NCBI GenBank assembly: GCA_002425225.1
Contig: DILV01000009.1
Coordinates: 102,667 to 166,666, forward strand
From: Thiothrix sp. UBA5583
GTDB taxonomy: Bacteria > Pseudomonadota > Gammaproteobacteria > Thiotrichales > Thiotrichaceae
Reading direction: 5' to 3'
DNA length: 64,000 nucleotides
Part shown: piece by piece, positions 8,602-16,682 of the stretch
How the letters are laid out: the number at the start of each line of letters is the position of its first letter
Numbering within the stretch: position 1 is the stretch's first letter
Made by a program: the position numbers and the translations under genes
Notes under the pieces: generated by a model
The model's input: only the letters and a program-made list of their open reading frames with translations
Told to the model about the DNA's origin: nothing
Databases searched by the model: none

Positions 8602-9192
8602 ATGAGTAGTGGTAGTGTGAAAACTTTTGCCCTTTGTTCAGTAGGGGTAGTAGCTCTGGTTTTGTCAGGTTGTTCTGCGGAAAACACCAAAACCTCTGAT
8701 GCTTCCAATAGTGGCAAGTATGCTGTCCAACTGGCACATGCCAAAAGCCGTGCTGGTGTTGGTGCTGTTACCAAGTTGCCGACTAAAGGTGACGTAACAT
8801 TGCTGGATCGTGTGGTGTGGAATGCGCAGAAACAGCAGGGCAAAATGTATCAATGGGGCGGCGAAAGCCCAGCAACCGGCTTCGATTGCAGTGGTTTAAC
8901 CCAGTATGCCTTTGGTAAGGGCGCAGGTGTTTCTTTACCACGCACGGCGGCAGCCCAATATGATGCTTCAGTCAAAATTCCCAAGGCATCTGCCGACAAA
9001 GGTGATTTGGTATTTTTTAATACCCGTGGTCGCCGTATCGGGCATGTAGGCATTTATTTGGGCGACAACAAGTTTGTCCATGCCCCGCGCACTGGTAAGG
9101 CAATTACTACTGATAAGCTGGAAGGCTATTGGGGTGAGCGTCTGGTGGGGTTCGGGCGTATTCCAGGTGCATGTAAACCTGCATTATCCTGA
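8602..9192 (+). CDS. NlpC/P60 family lipoprotein (murein endopeptidase type)
   Basis: Predicted lipoprotein of 196 residues that should cut peptide cross-links in peptidoglycan, in the Spr/MepS class. The lipobox LVLSGC puts the lipidated cysteine near residue 23. The catalytic domain has Cys in FDCSGLTQ, the His in GHVGIYLG and a third polar residue in FVHAPRTG. The ATG at 8602 is chosen because the lipoprotein signal begins there; an earlier ATG at 8509 would put about 30 non-signal residues in front. A paralogue at 51071-51709 shares the C-terminus LVGFGRIPGAC. A strong terminator follows at 9205. Confidence 0.9.
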   Translation: MSSGSVKTFALCSVGVVALVLSGCSAENTKTSDASNSGKYAVQLAHAKSRAGVGAVTKLPTKGDVTLLDRVVWNAQKQQGKMYQWGGESPATGFDCSGLTQYAFGKGAGVSLPRTAAAQYDASVKIPKASADKGDLVFFNTRGRRIGHVGIYLGDNKFVHAPRTGKAITTDKLEGYWGERLVGFGRIPGACKPALS

Positions 9193-9204
9193 TGTGTAGA
9201 CCTC

Positions 9205-9229
9205 AAAAAAGCCGCATTTGCGGCTTTTT
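9205..9229 (+). terminator. Rho-independent terminator after the NlpC/P60 gene
   Basis: AAAAAGCCGCA and TGCGGCTTTTT pair around a 2-4 base loop, and the descending arm ends in a T run. The flanking A and T tracts are symmetric, so it can also serve the convergent gene on the minus strand. Confidence 0.85.
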
Positions 9230-9250
9230 GTGTTTTAGGTGAGTGTAGTA

Positions 9251-9934
9251 TCAGGGTAAGCTGTTGAGCCAAGTGGCGACTACAGCCGTTAGCTCTTCCC
9301 CCTTTTCCTTGAAGTAATGGTCGGCCTCCGGTAATACCATTTGCTTGGAGTGTGGGTTGCCAGCCTTTTGCATGAGGCTTTGGCGTTCTCCTGCGGTTTT
9401 GATGACTTGCGGATATTCCTTTTCCCCATACAAATCCAGTACAGGTACTTTCATCTTGTCCAGCGGAAATGTTTGCACCATATCCTGGTTGTAGTCTGTT
9501 GCTCCCATTCCCATGCCTATGTAAGCGGCAATCGCACCGTCACCCTTGCTGACAACCCAGTTCATCGCCATGTGAGCACCGCAGCTATGTGCAGCCAGTA
9601 CGATGGTGTTGATGCCTTTTTGTTTGAGGAAGGCGATGCCTGCGTCAATCCTCCGGTCGGCATTGGCAAATAGCGGGACGTAAGCATAATACGTGGCTTC
9701 TTTTTCCAGTACCGGCATTTGTAGGGATAAGGTAGTCCAGCCCTTGGCTGCCAACCCTACCCGGAGTGGATGGGCAACGTCTTCCCAGTCCGGGTGGTAG
9801 CCGCGCCCGTGCAGGATGATGACCGCGCCACGTGCCTGCTCTGCTGGAGTGAGAATGCCCATGAAATCCTGTTTGCCGTCATTTAGTGTAACGACTTCTC
9901 CATCCAGAATACTGTCGCGGATTTCACTCGCCAT
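9251..9934 (-). CDS. DUF3530 alpha/beta-hydrolase, catalytic part of a split gene
   Basis: Alpha/beta-hydrolase fold: oxyanion segment LHGRGYHPDW, nucleophile-elbow region AAHSCGAHMAM, acid region LDLYGEKEYPQV, and His in EADHYF. The family (DUF3530) is secreted and of unknown substrate. The ATG at 9934 is only the first start in this frame. Upstream codons in the same frame read PDYAREQR, typical of the mature family N-terminus, and stay open up to the A10 run at 10010-10019. There the frame joins that of the upstream reading frame (10000-10386) if one base is added. I take the two as one gene. Confidence 0.8.
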   Translation of the reverse strand: MASEIRDSILDGEVVTLNDGKQDFMGILTPAEQARGAVIILHGRGYHPDWEDVAHPLRVGLAAKGWTTLSLQMPVLEKEATYYAYVPLFANADRRIDAGIAFLKQKGINTIVLAAHSCGAHMAMNWVVSKGDGAIAAYIGMGMGATDYNQDMVQTFPLDKMKVPVLDLYGEKEYPQVIKTAGERQSLMQKAGNPHSKQMVLPEADHYFKEKGEELTAVVATWLNSLP

Positions 9935-9999
9935 ACGCTGTTCGCGGGCGTAGTCGGGAATAGCGTTGGCGTCCGGGGCTGGCTTGTTTGAGGTGGGTG

Positions 10000-10386
10000 T
10001 TACATCAAATTTTTTTTTTCCTCCGGTGTCACTTGTCCACCGGGGGCGGGTACTGCATCTGTGGCAGGGGGAGTGGGCGGTTGGGCTGCTGGTGCGAGGT
10101 TGCTGGTATCAGGTGGTGTTACGGCTGTTGGTGCTGCCGGTACAGGAGCTGCTTCTTGGGGGGCTGCTGGAGCCGGGGTTAGGGCACTTGCCTGTGGTGC
10201 ACTGGGGGCTAGCGCAGGAGCGACTTCCGCTGTGGCAGGTGCTGTTGGTACTGTTTCTTGCGCGACAGGAGCTGTGGGTACGGGGGCTGCTACTGCCGGA
10301 GTGGTAACGTCAACAGGTGGGCGCATGATCATCAGCGCCAACACGGCAACTGAGGCGAGTGTGTAGGCAGGCGCGGCAAGTTTCAT
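10000..10386 (-). CDS. Signal peptide and Pro/Ala-rich N-terminal part of the split DUF3530 gene
   Basis: The ATG at 10386 has GGAGAG upstream and begins a 128-residue product: a hydrophobic signal/anchor (about residues 8-21), then about 100 residues of Pro, Ala, Thr and Val. It ends in an A10 homopolymer (minus-strand A run at 10019-10010), reading EEKKNLM and stop. One extra A would instead give EEKKKFDVTPTSN and continue into the hydrolase. Such a low-complexity leader is common in DUF3530 proteins, so this is probably not a separate gene. Either an indel (real or sequencing) or slippage on the A-tract explains the break. Confidence 0.7.
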   Translation of the reverse strand: MKLAAPAYTLASVAVLALMIMRPPVDVTTPAVAAPVPTAPVAQETVPTAPATAEVAPALAPSAPQASALTPAPAAPQEAAPVPAAPTAVTPPDTSNLAPAAQPPTPPATDAVPAPGGQVTPEEKKNLM

Positions 10387-10423
10387 TATTTCTCTCCTGA
10401 ATTTCGGTGTTCGTTTAAATCGA

Positions 10424-10436
10424 ATGAAACATTCAA
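10424..10436. promoter_or_regulatory. 13-bp palindrome, copy 2 (12 of 13 match)
   Basis: ATGAAACATTCAA, one base from the copy at 8448. It lies 38-50 bases upstream of the minus-strand start at 10386, where it could overlap a promoter, and about 90 bases upstream of the divergent rubrerythrin gene. Confidence 0.35.
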
Positions 10437-10523
10437 AATATACAATTGGAACTGGGCAAGTCCTTTGCTTAGAGTACAATGCACCAAATAGTTTAATCAA
10501 CCACACAAACCGAGGAGTCCATC

Positions 10524-10943
10524 ATGGAACTGAAGGGAAGTAAAACCGAAGGCAACCTGAAAGCCGCATTCGCAGGCGAATCCCAAGCCAACCGCCGCTA
10601 CCTGTACTTCGCAGCTAAAGCTGACGTGGAAGGTTACAACGATGTTGCCACTGTTTTTCGCTCCACCGCCGAAGGTGAAACCGGGCACGCACACGGTCAT
10701 CTGGAGTATCTGGAAGCGTCCGGCGACCCCGCAACTGGTCTGCCTATCGGTGCGACTGCCGATAACCTGAAAGCGGCCATCGCGGGCGAAACCCACGAAT
10801 ACACCGACATGTACCCTGGCATGGCCAAAGAAGCGCGTGACGAAGGCTTCGACGAAATTGCCGACTGGTTTGAAACCCTGGCCAAGGCTGAGCGTTCCCA
10901 CGCCAACCGTTTCCAGAAGGCACTGGATAATCTGGACGCATAA
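10524..10943 (+). CDS. Rubrerythrin, diiron domain only
   Basis: Ferritin-like diiron protein of 139 residues with two EXXH motifs (EGETGH and KAERSH) and further metal glutamates in [11 protein letters not shown] and [11 protein letters not shown]. The C-terminal rubredoxin FeCys4 domain of classical rubrerythrin is missing, as in sulerythrin-type proteins, so it needs an outside electron donor. A likely partner is the Fe-S protein encoded next. Probable role: peroxide reduction. CCGAGGAG precedes the ATG. Confidence 0.93.
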   Translation: MELKGSKTEGNLKAAFAGESQANRRYLYFAAKADVEGYNDVATVFRSTAEGETGHAHGHLEYLEASGDPATGLPIGATADNLKAAIAGETHEYTDMYPGMAKEARDEGFDEIADWFETLAKAERSHANRFQKALDNLDA

Positions 10944-10950
10944 CCAAAAT

Positions 10951-11055
10951 ACCCCTCACCCCAACCCCTCTCCCTCAAGGGGAGAGGGGCTAAGAGAAGC
11001 TCTTTTCTTGTTCCCCCTCGCCCCTTGAGGGAGAGGGGGTTAGGGGGTGAGGGGT
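10951..11055. repeat. Nested palindromic repeat, full copy A
   Basis: About 105 bp. The left arm begins CCCCTCACCCCAACCCCTCT and contains its own hairpin around CCCTCAAGGG. The right arm is the approximate reverse complement and ends GGGGGTGAGGGG. The arms flank a variable centre of about 30 bases. Near-identical copies are at 18112, 22954 and 32265. It lies between the rubrerythrin gene and the co-directional Fe-S gene. Confidence 0.9.
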
Positions 11056-11075
11056 TTCTTACGGAGAACAACAAC

Positions 11076-12419
11076 ATGGCAACCCCGAAACGCGAAGGCA
11101 GCCTTGAAGCCCCTACCCGTCACGCGCTGGACTGGAAAAACCCCGAATTCTACAACGAAGAAGCTGTCCTGAAAGAAATGGAGCGCGTCTTCGATCTGTG
11201 CCACGGTTGCCGCCGTTGCGTCAGCCTGTGCAATTCCTTCCCCACCCTGTTCGATCTGGTTGATAATTCCGAAAGCATGGAAGTGGATGGGGTCAAGAAA
11301 GATGATTACTGGCAGGTCGTCGATCATTGTTACCTGTGCGACCTGTGCTACATGACCAAATGCCCGTATACCCCGCCACATGAGTGGAATATCGACTTCC
11401 CACACCTGATGCTGCGTGCCAAAGCCGCCAAGTTCAAGCAGGGCAAGACCAAGTTCCGTGACAAGGTGCTGAGTTCCACCGATATGGTCGGCAAGCTGGC
11501 TGGCATCCCGGTGGTGGTGGATTTGGTCAACAAGGTCAACCAGCATCCGGCGTTTCGGGCGCAACTGGACAAGGTGTTGGGTGTGCATCCGAATGCCAAA
11601 ATCCCGTCTTACCACAGCGACAAGGGGCGTGATCGGGTTGCCCGTCACAAGGTGCTGGATGCGTCCAAAGCGGTGGCAGCGGGGCGTACCACCGGCAAGG
11701 TGGCGATTTTTGCCACCTGTTACGGCAATTACAACGAGCCGCACATTGTCGAAGACCTGCGCAAGGTGTTCGAGCACAACGGTATTCCGGTCACGCTGCT
11801 GGACAAGGAGCAGTGCTGCGGGATGCCCAAGCTGGAACTGGGCGATCTGGAAGCGGTGGCGGCAGCCAAGGCAGTCAATATCCCGGCGATGATGACACTG
11901 ATCAACGACGGCTGGGATATTGTCGGGCCAGTGCCTTCCTGCGTGCTGATGTTCAAGCAGGAATTGCCGCTGATGTTCCCGGACGATGCCGAGGTGCAGA
12001 CAGTACGTGGGCGTATTTTCGACCCGTTCGAGTACCTGATGCTGCGCCACAAGGAAGGCAAGCTCAATACCAGCTTCAAGCAATCTTTGGGCAAGGTGGC
12101 TTACCACACCTCCTGCCACCTGCGGGTACAGAACATCGGCTACAAGACCCGCGAACTGCTGGAACTGATTCCTGATACCAAACTGGAGTTGCTGGAACGC
12201 TGTTCCGGGCATGACGGAACGTATGCGGTGAAAAGCGAATTCCACGAGGTGTCGATGAAAATCTGCCGCCCGATTGTCAGCAAGGTCAAACAGGGCAAGC
12301 CGGATTATTACGGCAGCGATTGCCCGATGGCGGGGCATCAGATTGAGAACGGGTTGGGTGATGAGACCAAGGAGCCAACCCATCCGTTGACGATGTTGCG
12401 GATTGCTTACGGGTTGTAA
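11076..12419 (+). CDS. CCG-domain Fe-S oxidoreductase (HdrD/GlpC-related)
   Basis: 447-residue soluble electron-transfer protein. Two ferredoxin-like motifs bind [4Fe-4S] clusters: CxxCxxCxxxC at residues 42-52 and again at 85-96. Two cysteine-rich CCG-type domains follow. The first is canonical ([13 protein letters not shown]); the second is degenerate (SCHLR, then RCSGHDG). This architecture resembles heterodisulfide-reductase HdrD and GlpC subunits. The rubrerythrin, this protein and DUF3501 occur together in other proteobacteria, so it probably passes electrons to the rubrerythrin. The ATG at 11076 is chosen because it follows GGAG and lies outside repeat copy A; the frame is open upstream through the repeat. 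Confidence 0.85.
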   Translation: MATPKREGSLEAPTRHALDWKNPEFYNEEAVLKEMERVFDLCHGCRRCVSLCNSFPTLFDLVDNSESMEVDGVKKDDYWQVVDHCYLCDLCYMTKCPYTPPHEWNIDFPHLMLRAKAAKFKQGKTKFRDKVLSSTDMVGKLAGIPVVVDLVNKVNQHPAFRAQLDKVLGVHPNAKIPSYHSDKGRDRVARHKVLDASKAVAAGRTTGKVAIFATCYGNYNEPHIVEDLRKVFEHNGIPVTLLDKEQCCGMPKLELGDLEAVAAAKAVNIPAMMTLINDGWDIVGPVPSCVLMFKQELPLMFPDDAEVQTVRGRIFDPFEYLMLRHKEGKLNTSFKQSLGKVAYHTSCHLRVQNIGYKTRELLELIPDTKLELLERCSGHDGTYAVKSEFHEVSMKICRPIVSKVKQGKPDYYGSDCPMAGHQIENGLGDETKEPTHPLTMLRIAYGL

Positions 12420-12465
12420 CCCCCCCATCCCCGACCCTTCCCCCGCAAGGGGTGAAGGGAGGAAG
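12420..12465. repeat. Degenerate half-copy B of the C/G-rich repeat
   Basis: Resembles one arm of the palindromic repeat: a run of C with CATCCCCGACCC, then the small hairpin CCCTTCCCCCGCAAGGGG. Arm sequences differ clearly from the full copies, so the relation is uncertain. It again lies between co-directional genes of one cluster. Confidence 0.45.
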
Positions 12466-12482
12466 AAATTTGGAGGATTATC

Positions 12483-13064
12483 ATGGATAAATTGACACGT
12501 GCGGATTTGATGGGGCTGGAACAGTATGCGGTCAACCGCAAGGCGTTCCGCGAGCAGGTGATGGCGCACAAGGCCAATCGCAAAGTGCATATTGGCCCGA
12601 ATGCTACCCTGTATTTTGAAGACCGTCTGACCATGCAGTACCAGATTCAGGAAATGCTGCGTATCGAGAAGATTTTCGAGCCGGATGGTATTCAGGATGA
12701 GCTGAATGCTTATAACCCGCTGATCCCGGATGGTTCCAACTGGAAGGCGACTTTCATGGTGGAATTCCCGGATGTCGAAGAACGCAAGCAGTGGTTGTCG
12801 AAACTGATCGGCATTGAGCGCAACACCTGGGTACAGGTGGCGGGTTGCGACAAGGTGTACCCGGTTGCCAATGAAGATCTGGAGCGGGAGACCGAGGAGA
12901 AAACGTCAGCGGTGCATTTCTTGCGCTTTGAGTTGCTGCCTGTGATGGTGGCGGCAGTGACGGAAGGGGCGGCAATCCAGATGGGGATTACGCACCCAAA
13001 CTATGCGTATGAGGTAACGCTGGTAGAGGCCAGTCGTGCGGCGTTGGTGGCAGATTTGGCTTGA
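12483..13064 (+). CDS. DUF3501 family protein
   Basis: 193 residues matching the whole DUF3501 family: an N-terminal DLMGLEQYAVNR segment, KVHIGPNATLYFEDRLTMQYQIQEMLRIE cut here as GPNATLYFEDRLTMQYQ, and a C-terminal AHLRF/AVTEG-like region (FLRFELLP). No catalytic motif or membrane segment is visible. The function is unknown; its only clue is association with rubrerythrin and the CCG Fe-S protein. GGAGG precedes the ATG. Confidence 0.88.
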   Translation: MDKLTRADLMGLEQYAVNRKAFREQVMAHKANRKVHIGPNATLYFEDRLTMQYQIQEMLRIEKIFEPDGIQDELNAYNPLIPDGSNWKATFMVEFPDVEERKQWLSKLIGIERNTWVQVAGCDKVYPVANEDLERETEEKTSAVHFLRFELLPVMVAAVTEGAAIQMGITHPNYAYEVTLVEASRAALVADLA

Positions 13065-13144
13065 GTTTGGTGCTGAACTGATTTTCCTGCGGCGTGGTTC
13101 CGGTACAATAGCGCCTGACTTTGCCTGAATTTGAACGGAGAGCA

Positions 13145-13768
13145 ATGATGAAGCGTTTCATGTTTACCGCTACCCTCGCCTTGTTGTTTGCCATGAGTGC
13201 TGCCAGCGCCCATGATGATAAACACGAACATAAACACGAGCCTAAAGAAGCAGGGGATACAGCGGCACAACCAGCGGGGCAGGCTGAAGCCCATGAGCAA
13301 CACGCGGCGCATGAGCATGGTGTTGCCAGACTTGGTATTGCTGTGGGGACAGAAGGTCTGGAAATTTCGCTGGATTCGCCTGCCGCCAATCTGGCAGGTT
13401 TTGAACATGTTCCCAACACTGACGCTGATAAGCAGAAAGTGAAGGATATGGTGGAAAAGCTCCAAGCCGGGGATGAGCTGTTTACCCTGAATGCGGAAGC
13501 CGGGTGCGAACTGAAAGACACCGAAGTGCTATCCGCACTGCATGGTGACGAGATGCAGACACCCGCTACCGCCGAAGCGGGCGAACACAGTGATATAAAT
13601 GTTACCTGGTCTTATGCCTGCACCAAACCTGCCGAATTGACAGAGGTGGCTGTCAGGCTGTTTAGTGCTTTCCCCGAAGGTTTCCAGAAAATCAGTGCTG
13701 AGTGGGTGACGGATAAAGGTGCATCCGCGCAGGAACTGGATAAGGACGACACTCTCAAGCTCCATTGA
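13145..13768 (+). CDS. DUF2796 / ZrgA-type His-rich periplasmic metal-binding protein
   Basis: 207 residues with a signal peptide (about 1-22, ending ASA) and two His-rich stretches (HDDKHEHKHE and HEQHAAHEHGVARL). The rest matches DUF2796, whose best-known member is the zinc-uptake protein ZrgA of Vibrio. Probable role: zinc binding in the periplasm, feeding the ABC system encoded next. The ATG at 13145 follows CGGAGAGC; a second ATG follows at once. The stop overlaps the ATPase start by one base. Confidence 0.87.
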   Translation: MMKRFMFTATLALLFAMSAASAHDDKHEHKHEPKEAGDTAAQPAGQAEAHEQHAAHEHGVARLGIAVGTEGLEISLDSPAANLAGFEHVPNTDADKQKVKDMVEKLQAGDELFTLNAEAGCELKDTEVLSALHGDEMQTPATAEAGEHSDINVTWSYACTKPAELTEVAVRLFSAFPEGFQKISAEWVTDKGASAQELDKDDTLKLH

Positions 13769-14442
13769 TGGATGTTATTGCACTCAGTAATTTGCACTAC
13801 CGTTGGGCTGGACAAAGCCGCGATACCCTTGCGCTTGCGGAATTGCGGGTGCGCAAGGGGGAGCACCTGTTTATCCGTGGAGCCAGCGGTAGTGGAAAGA
13901 CCACCCTGCTGAACCTGTTGGCAGGTATTCTCACTCCAGCCAGTGGCAGTCTGACCATTCTGGGGCAGGGGTTGCAGGCAATGGGCAGTGCTGCCCGCGA
14001 CCGTTTCCGTGCGGATCACATGGGAGTGATTTTTCAGCAGTTTAATCTGTTGCCGTATTTGTCGGTGTTGGAAAACGTACAATTACCTTGCGAATTTTCA
14101 GCACGACGCAAGCAACGGGCGGGTAAAGTGCAGGCTAGCGCACGGCGTTTGCTGGATCATCTGGGGCTGGCTACCAGCTTGCAACAACGTGCCGTTACCG
14201 GGTTGAGTGTGGGGCAACAGCAGCGGGTAGCTGTGGCGCGTGCCTTGATTGGCAGCCCGGAAATCCTTATCGCTGATGAGCCGACTTCCGCGCTGGATAC
14301 CGATACCCGTGATGGTTTCCTTCAGTTGCTGTTTCAGGAAGCGGAAGCACAGGGCAGCACCATTGTGTTTGTCAGCCATGACCCGCATATTGCCGGTCAT
14401 TTTCCGCGTGTGGTGGATTTGGGCGAGTTAAATCAAGCATGA
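13768..14442 (+). CDS. ABC transporter ATP-binding protein (LolD/MacB type)
   Basis: 224 residues. Walker A is GASGSGKTT, the signature is LSVGQQQR, Walker B is ILIADEPTSALD and the switch His is in FVSHD. The closest subclass is the small ATPases that pair with FtsX-type permeases. The ATG at 13768 overlaps the ZrgA-like stop; a TTG three bases earlier is possible. Its own stop overlaps the permease ATG. The three genes form one transcription unit. Confidence 0.93.
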   Translation: MDVIALSNLHYRWAGQSRDTLALAELRVRKGEHLFIRGASGSGKTTLLNLLAGILTPASGSLTILGQGLQAMGSAARDRFRADHMGVIFQQFNLLPYLSVLENVQLPCEFSARRKQRAGKVQASARRLLDHLGLATSLQQRAVTGLSVGQQQRVAVARALIGSPEILIADEPTSALDTDTRDGFLQLLFQEAEAQGSTIVFVSHDPHIAGHFPRVVDLGELNQA

Positions 14443-15698
14443 TCCTGTTTAAACTCACCCTGCACAGCTTGTGGAACCGCCGCGCCAGCCTGCTGCTTAC
14501 TCTGTTTTCCATCGCCATCAGTGTGGCGCTGCTGCTGGGGGTTGAATACATTCGCAAGGAAGCGAAAAGCAGTTTCCTCAACACGATTTCCGGTACGGAT
14601 CTGGTTGTGGGCGCACGTAGCGGCCCGGTGCAGTTGCTGTTGTACAGCGTGTTCCGCATCGGTAATGCCACTAACAACATCAGTTGGCAGTCGTATCAGG
14701 ATATTGCCGCTAATCCATTGGTGGAGTGGACAATTCCCATCAGTCTGGGTGATTCACATCAGGGTTATCGGGTGCTGGGTACGAATCAGGATTATTTTCG
14801 CCATTACCGCTACGCTGACAAGCGCTTGCTAGCGTTTGCGGAAGGCAAGCCGTTTGCAGGTGTGTTCGATGCCGTGCTGGGGGCGGAAGTGGCACGGAAA
14901 CTGGGTTACAGGCTGGGTGACAACATTGTGATTGCGCACGGCGCAGCAGCGACCTCGTTCACTTTACATGATGACAAGCCATTCACGGTGACAGGTATTC
15001 TTGCGCCGACGGGTACACCGCTTGACCGTACCGTGCATGTGTCGCTGGAGGGGATTGAAGCCATCCACATCGACTGGGTGAACGGGGCAAAAGTCTCTGG
15101 CTATCAGGTCAGCGCCGACGAGGCATTACAGAAAAATCTGCAACCCAAAGTGATTACCGCTTTCATGGTGGGGCTGAAAAACCGTGCAGCGGCATTTCGG
15201 GTACAGCGTGACATCAACGATTACAAGCGCGAACCTTTGCTGGCGACTGTCCCTGGTGTGGCATTGGCGGATTTGTGGCAAGCCTTGGGAATGTTTGAAA
15301 CGGTGTTGCGTATCATCAGTGGCCTGGTGGTGGTGGCAGGTTTATTGGGAATGCTGACCACGCTGCTGTCGACCTTGAATGAACGGCGGCGCGAAATGGC
15401 AATCCTGCGGGCGGTGGGGGCGTATCCGCGCCATGTGTTTCTGCTGTTCGTGCTGGAAGCAGGCGTGCTGGCAGTGCTGGGTTGCTTGCTCGGGGCAATG
15501 TTGGTCATGGTCGGGTTAGTGGCTGCCCGCCCGTGGGTCATGGCGGAATACGGGTTGTATCTAAGTACGTGGCTGCCGGATAGTGGTGATGCGCTGTTGC
15601 TGGCAGCGGTGGCAGGATTGGCGTTGCTGTTTAGTCTGATTCCGGGAGCGATTGCGTACCGGCGTTCGTTGCAGGATGGTTTGACCGTCAGGGTGTGA
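14439..15698 (+). CDS. ABC transporter permease, FtsX/MacB family
   Basis: 419 residues with the MacB layout: one N-terminal TM helix (LLLTLFSIAISVALLLG, about 19-36), a large periplasmic domain (about 40-270), then three C-terminal TM helices, including IISGLVVVAGLLGMLTTLLS. It has the ERRREMAILRAVGA cytoplasmic motif. It pairs with the preceding ATPase and the ZrgA-like protein. Permeases of this class usually work as mechanotransmitters, so direct metal import is not proven. Confidence 0.92.
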   Translation: MILFKLTLHSLWNRRASLLLTLFSIAISVALLLGVEYIRKEAKSSFLNTISGTDLVVGARSGPVQLLLYSVFRIGNATNNISWQSYQDIAANPLVEWTIPISLGDSHQGYRVLGTNQDYFRHYRYADKRLLAFAEGKPFAGVFDAVLGAEVARKLGYRLGDNIVIAHGAAATSFTLHDDKPFTVTGILAPTGTPLDRTVHVSLEGIEAIHIDWVNGAKVSGYQVSADEALQKNLQPKVITAFMVGLKNRAAAFRVQRDINDYKREPLLATVPGVALADLWQALGMFETVLRIISGLVVVAGLLGMLTTLLSTLNERRREMAILRAVGAYPRHVFLLFVLEAGVLAVLGCLLGAMLVMVGLVAARPWVMAEYGLYLSTWLPDSGDALLLAAVAGLALLFSLIPGAIAYRRSLQDGLTVRV

Positions 15699-15719
15699 CC
15701 AACCAGGGACTGGCTGGTC
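15697..15719. terminator. Hairpin between the convergent permease and metF genes
   Basis: GACCAACCAG and CTGGCTGGTC pair with one mismatch around a short loop. There is no T run. It overlaps the permease stop and lies 18 bases past the metF stop, so it could act on both strands. Confidence 0.4.
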
Positions 15720-15737
15720 AGCCCATTGCAGTCGACC

Positions 15738-16607
15738 CTAGTCCGACAGCCCCAGATTGCGCCAGATACTCATGGTTGGCTCAACCCGGTTCATGGTGTA
15801 GAAATGCAGCCCCGGTGCACCGGTTTCCAGCAAGTTTTCACACAGCAGGCTGATGAATTCCTCACCGAATTTCGTGATGGCATCCATATCATCTGCATAG
15901 GTTTCCAGTTGCTTGCGCAGCCAGCGCGGGATTTCCGCCCCACACATATTTGAAAAGCGTGCCAGTTGTGAATAATTGGTGATCGGCATAATGCCGGGGA
16001 CGATGGGGATTTCCACACCTTTTTTCACGCATTCATCCACAAAATGCCAATAGGCATCGGCATTGAAGAAGTATTGCGTAATCGCACTGTTCGCCCCTGC
16101 ATTCACCTTACGCACAAAGTTGTCGATGTCGACTTTGAGGTTAGGGGCTTGCGGGTGCATTTCTGGGTAAGCAGCAACTTCGATGTTGAAATGGTCGCCA
16201 GTTTCCTTACGGATAAAGGCTACCAATTCATTGGCATAGCGGAATTCGCCGAGATCACGCGAACCAGAAGGCAAGTCGCCGCGTAACGCCACAATGTGCT
16301 TGATGCCGTTGTTGCGGTAAGTATCCAGAATTTCGCGGATTTGTTCGGCAGATGAGCCTACGCACGACAAATGCGGTGCAGCTTCAATGCCGGAATCGCG
16401 CTGGATTTCCAATACCGTGTTGAGCGTGTTGGCTTGTGTCGAGCCGCCAGCACCATACGTGACGGAAAAGAAGCGCGGCTTCAGTTCTGCCAGTTGGCTG
16501 CGTACTGCCCGCAGGTTTTCCGCACCCTTGTCGGTCTTGGGTGGGAAAAACTCGAAGCTGAAAATCAGATCATCGTGCTGATGATCGTGTTGATGTTCGT
16601 CAGTCAT
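15738..16607 (-). CDS. metF: 5,10-methylenetetrahydrofolate reductase
   Basis: FAD enzyme making 5-methyltetrahydrofolate for methionine synthesis. 289 residues, normal length. The N-terminal FEFFPPKTD motif, the SVTYGAGGST loop and the HIVALRGDLP segment are all typical. AGAGGAAA precedes the ATG. It is the last gene of metK-ahcY-metF, separated from ahcY by a half-copy of the palindromic repeat. It should be co-controlled by the SAH riboswitch upstream of metK if the transcript reads through. Confidence 0.97.
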   Translation of the reverse strand: MTDEHQHDHQHDDLIFSFEFFPPKTDKGAENLRAVRSQLAELKPRFFSVTYGAGGSTQANTLNTVLEIQRDSGIEAAPHLSCVGSSAEQIREILDTYRNNGIKHIVALRGDLPSGSRDLGEFRYANELVAFIRKETGDHFNIEVAAYPEMHPQAPNLKVDIDNFVRKVNAGANSAITQYFFNADAYWHFVDECVKKGVEIPIVPGIMPITNYSQLARFSNMCGAEIPRWLRKQLETYADDMDAITKFGEEFISLLCENLLETGAPGLHFYTMNRVEPTMSIWRNLGLSD

Positions 16608-16616
16608 AACTTTCCT

Positions 16617-16677
16617 CTTGTTCCCCCTCGCCCCTTGAGGGCTAGGGGGCTAGGGGGTGAGGGGGTGAGGGGTTCTT
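16617..16677. repeat. Palindromic repeat, right-arm half-copy C
   Basis: Matches the right arm of the full copies (TTGTTCCCCCTCGCCCCTTG, then G-rich) and has an internal duplication of GGGGGTGA. No left arm is present. It sits between ahcY and metF, both on the minus strand. Confidence 0.8.
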
Positions 16678-16682
16678 ACACC

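Noticed and set aside
11040..12590. A 516-codon open frame on the minus strand opposite the CCG Fe-S gene
   Set aside because: It mirrors a real gene with clear family motifs, runs through repeat copy A and shows no domain; high-GC third positions create such antisense frames.
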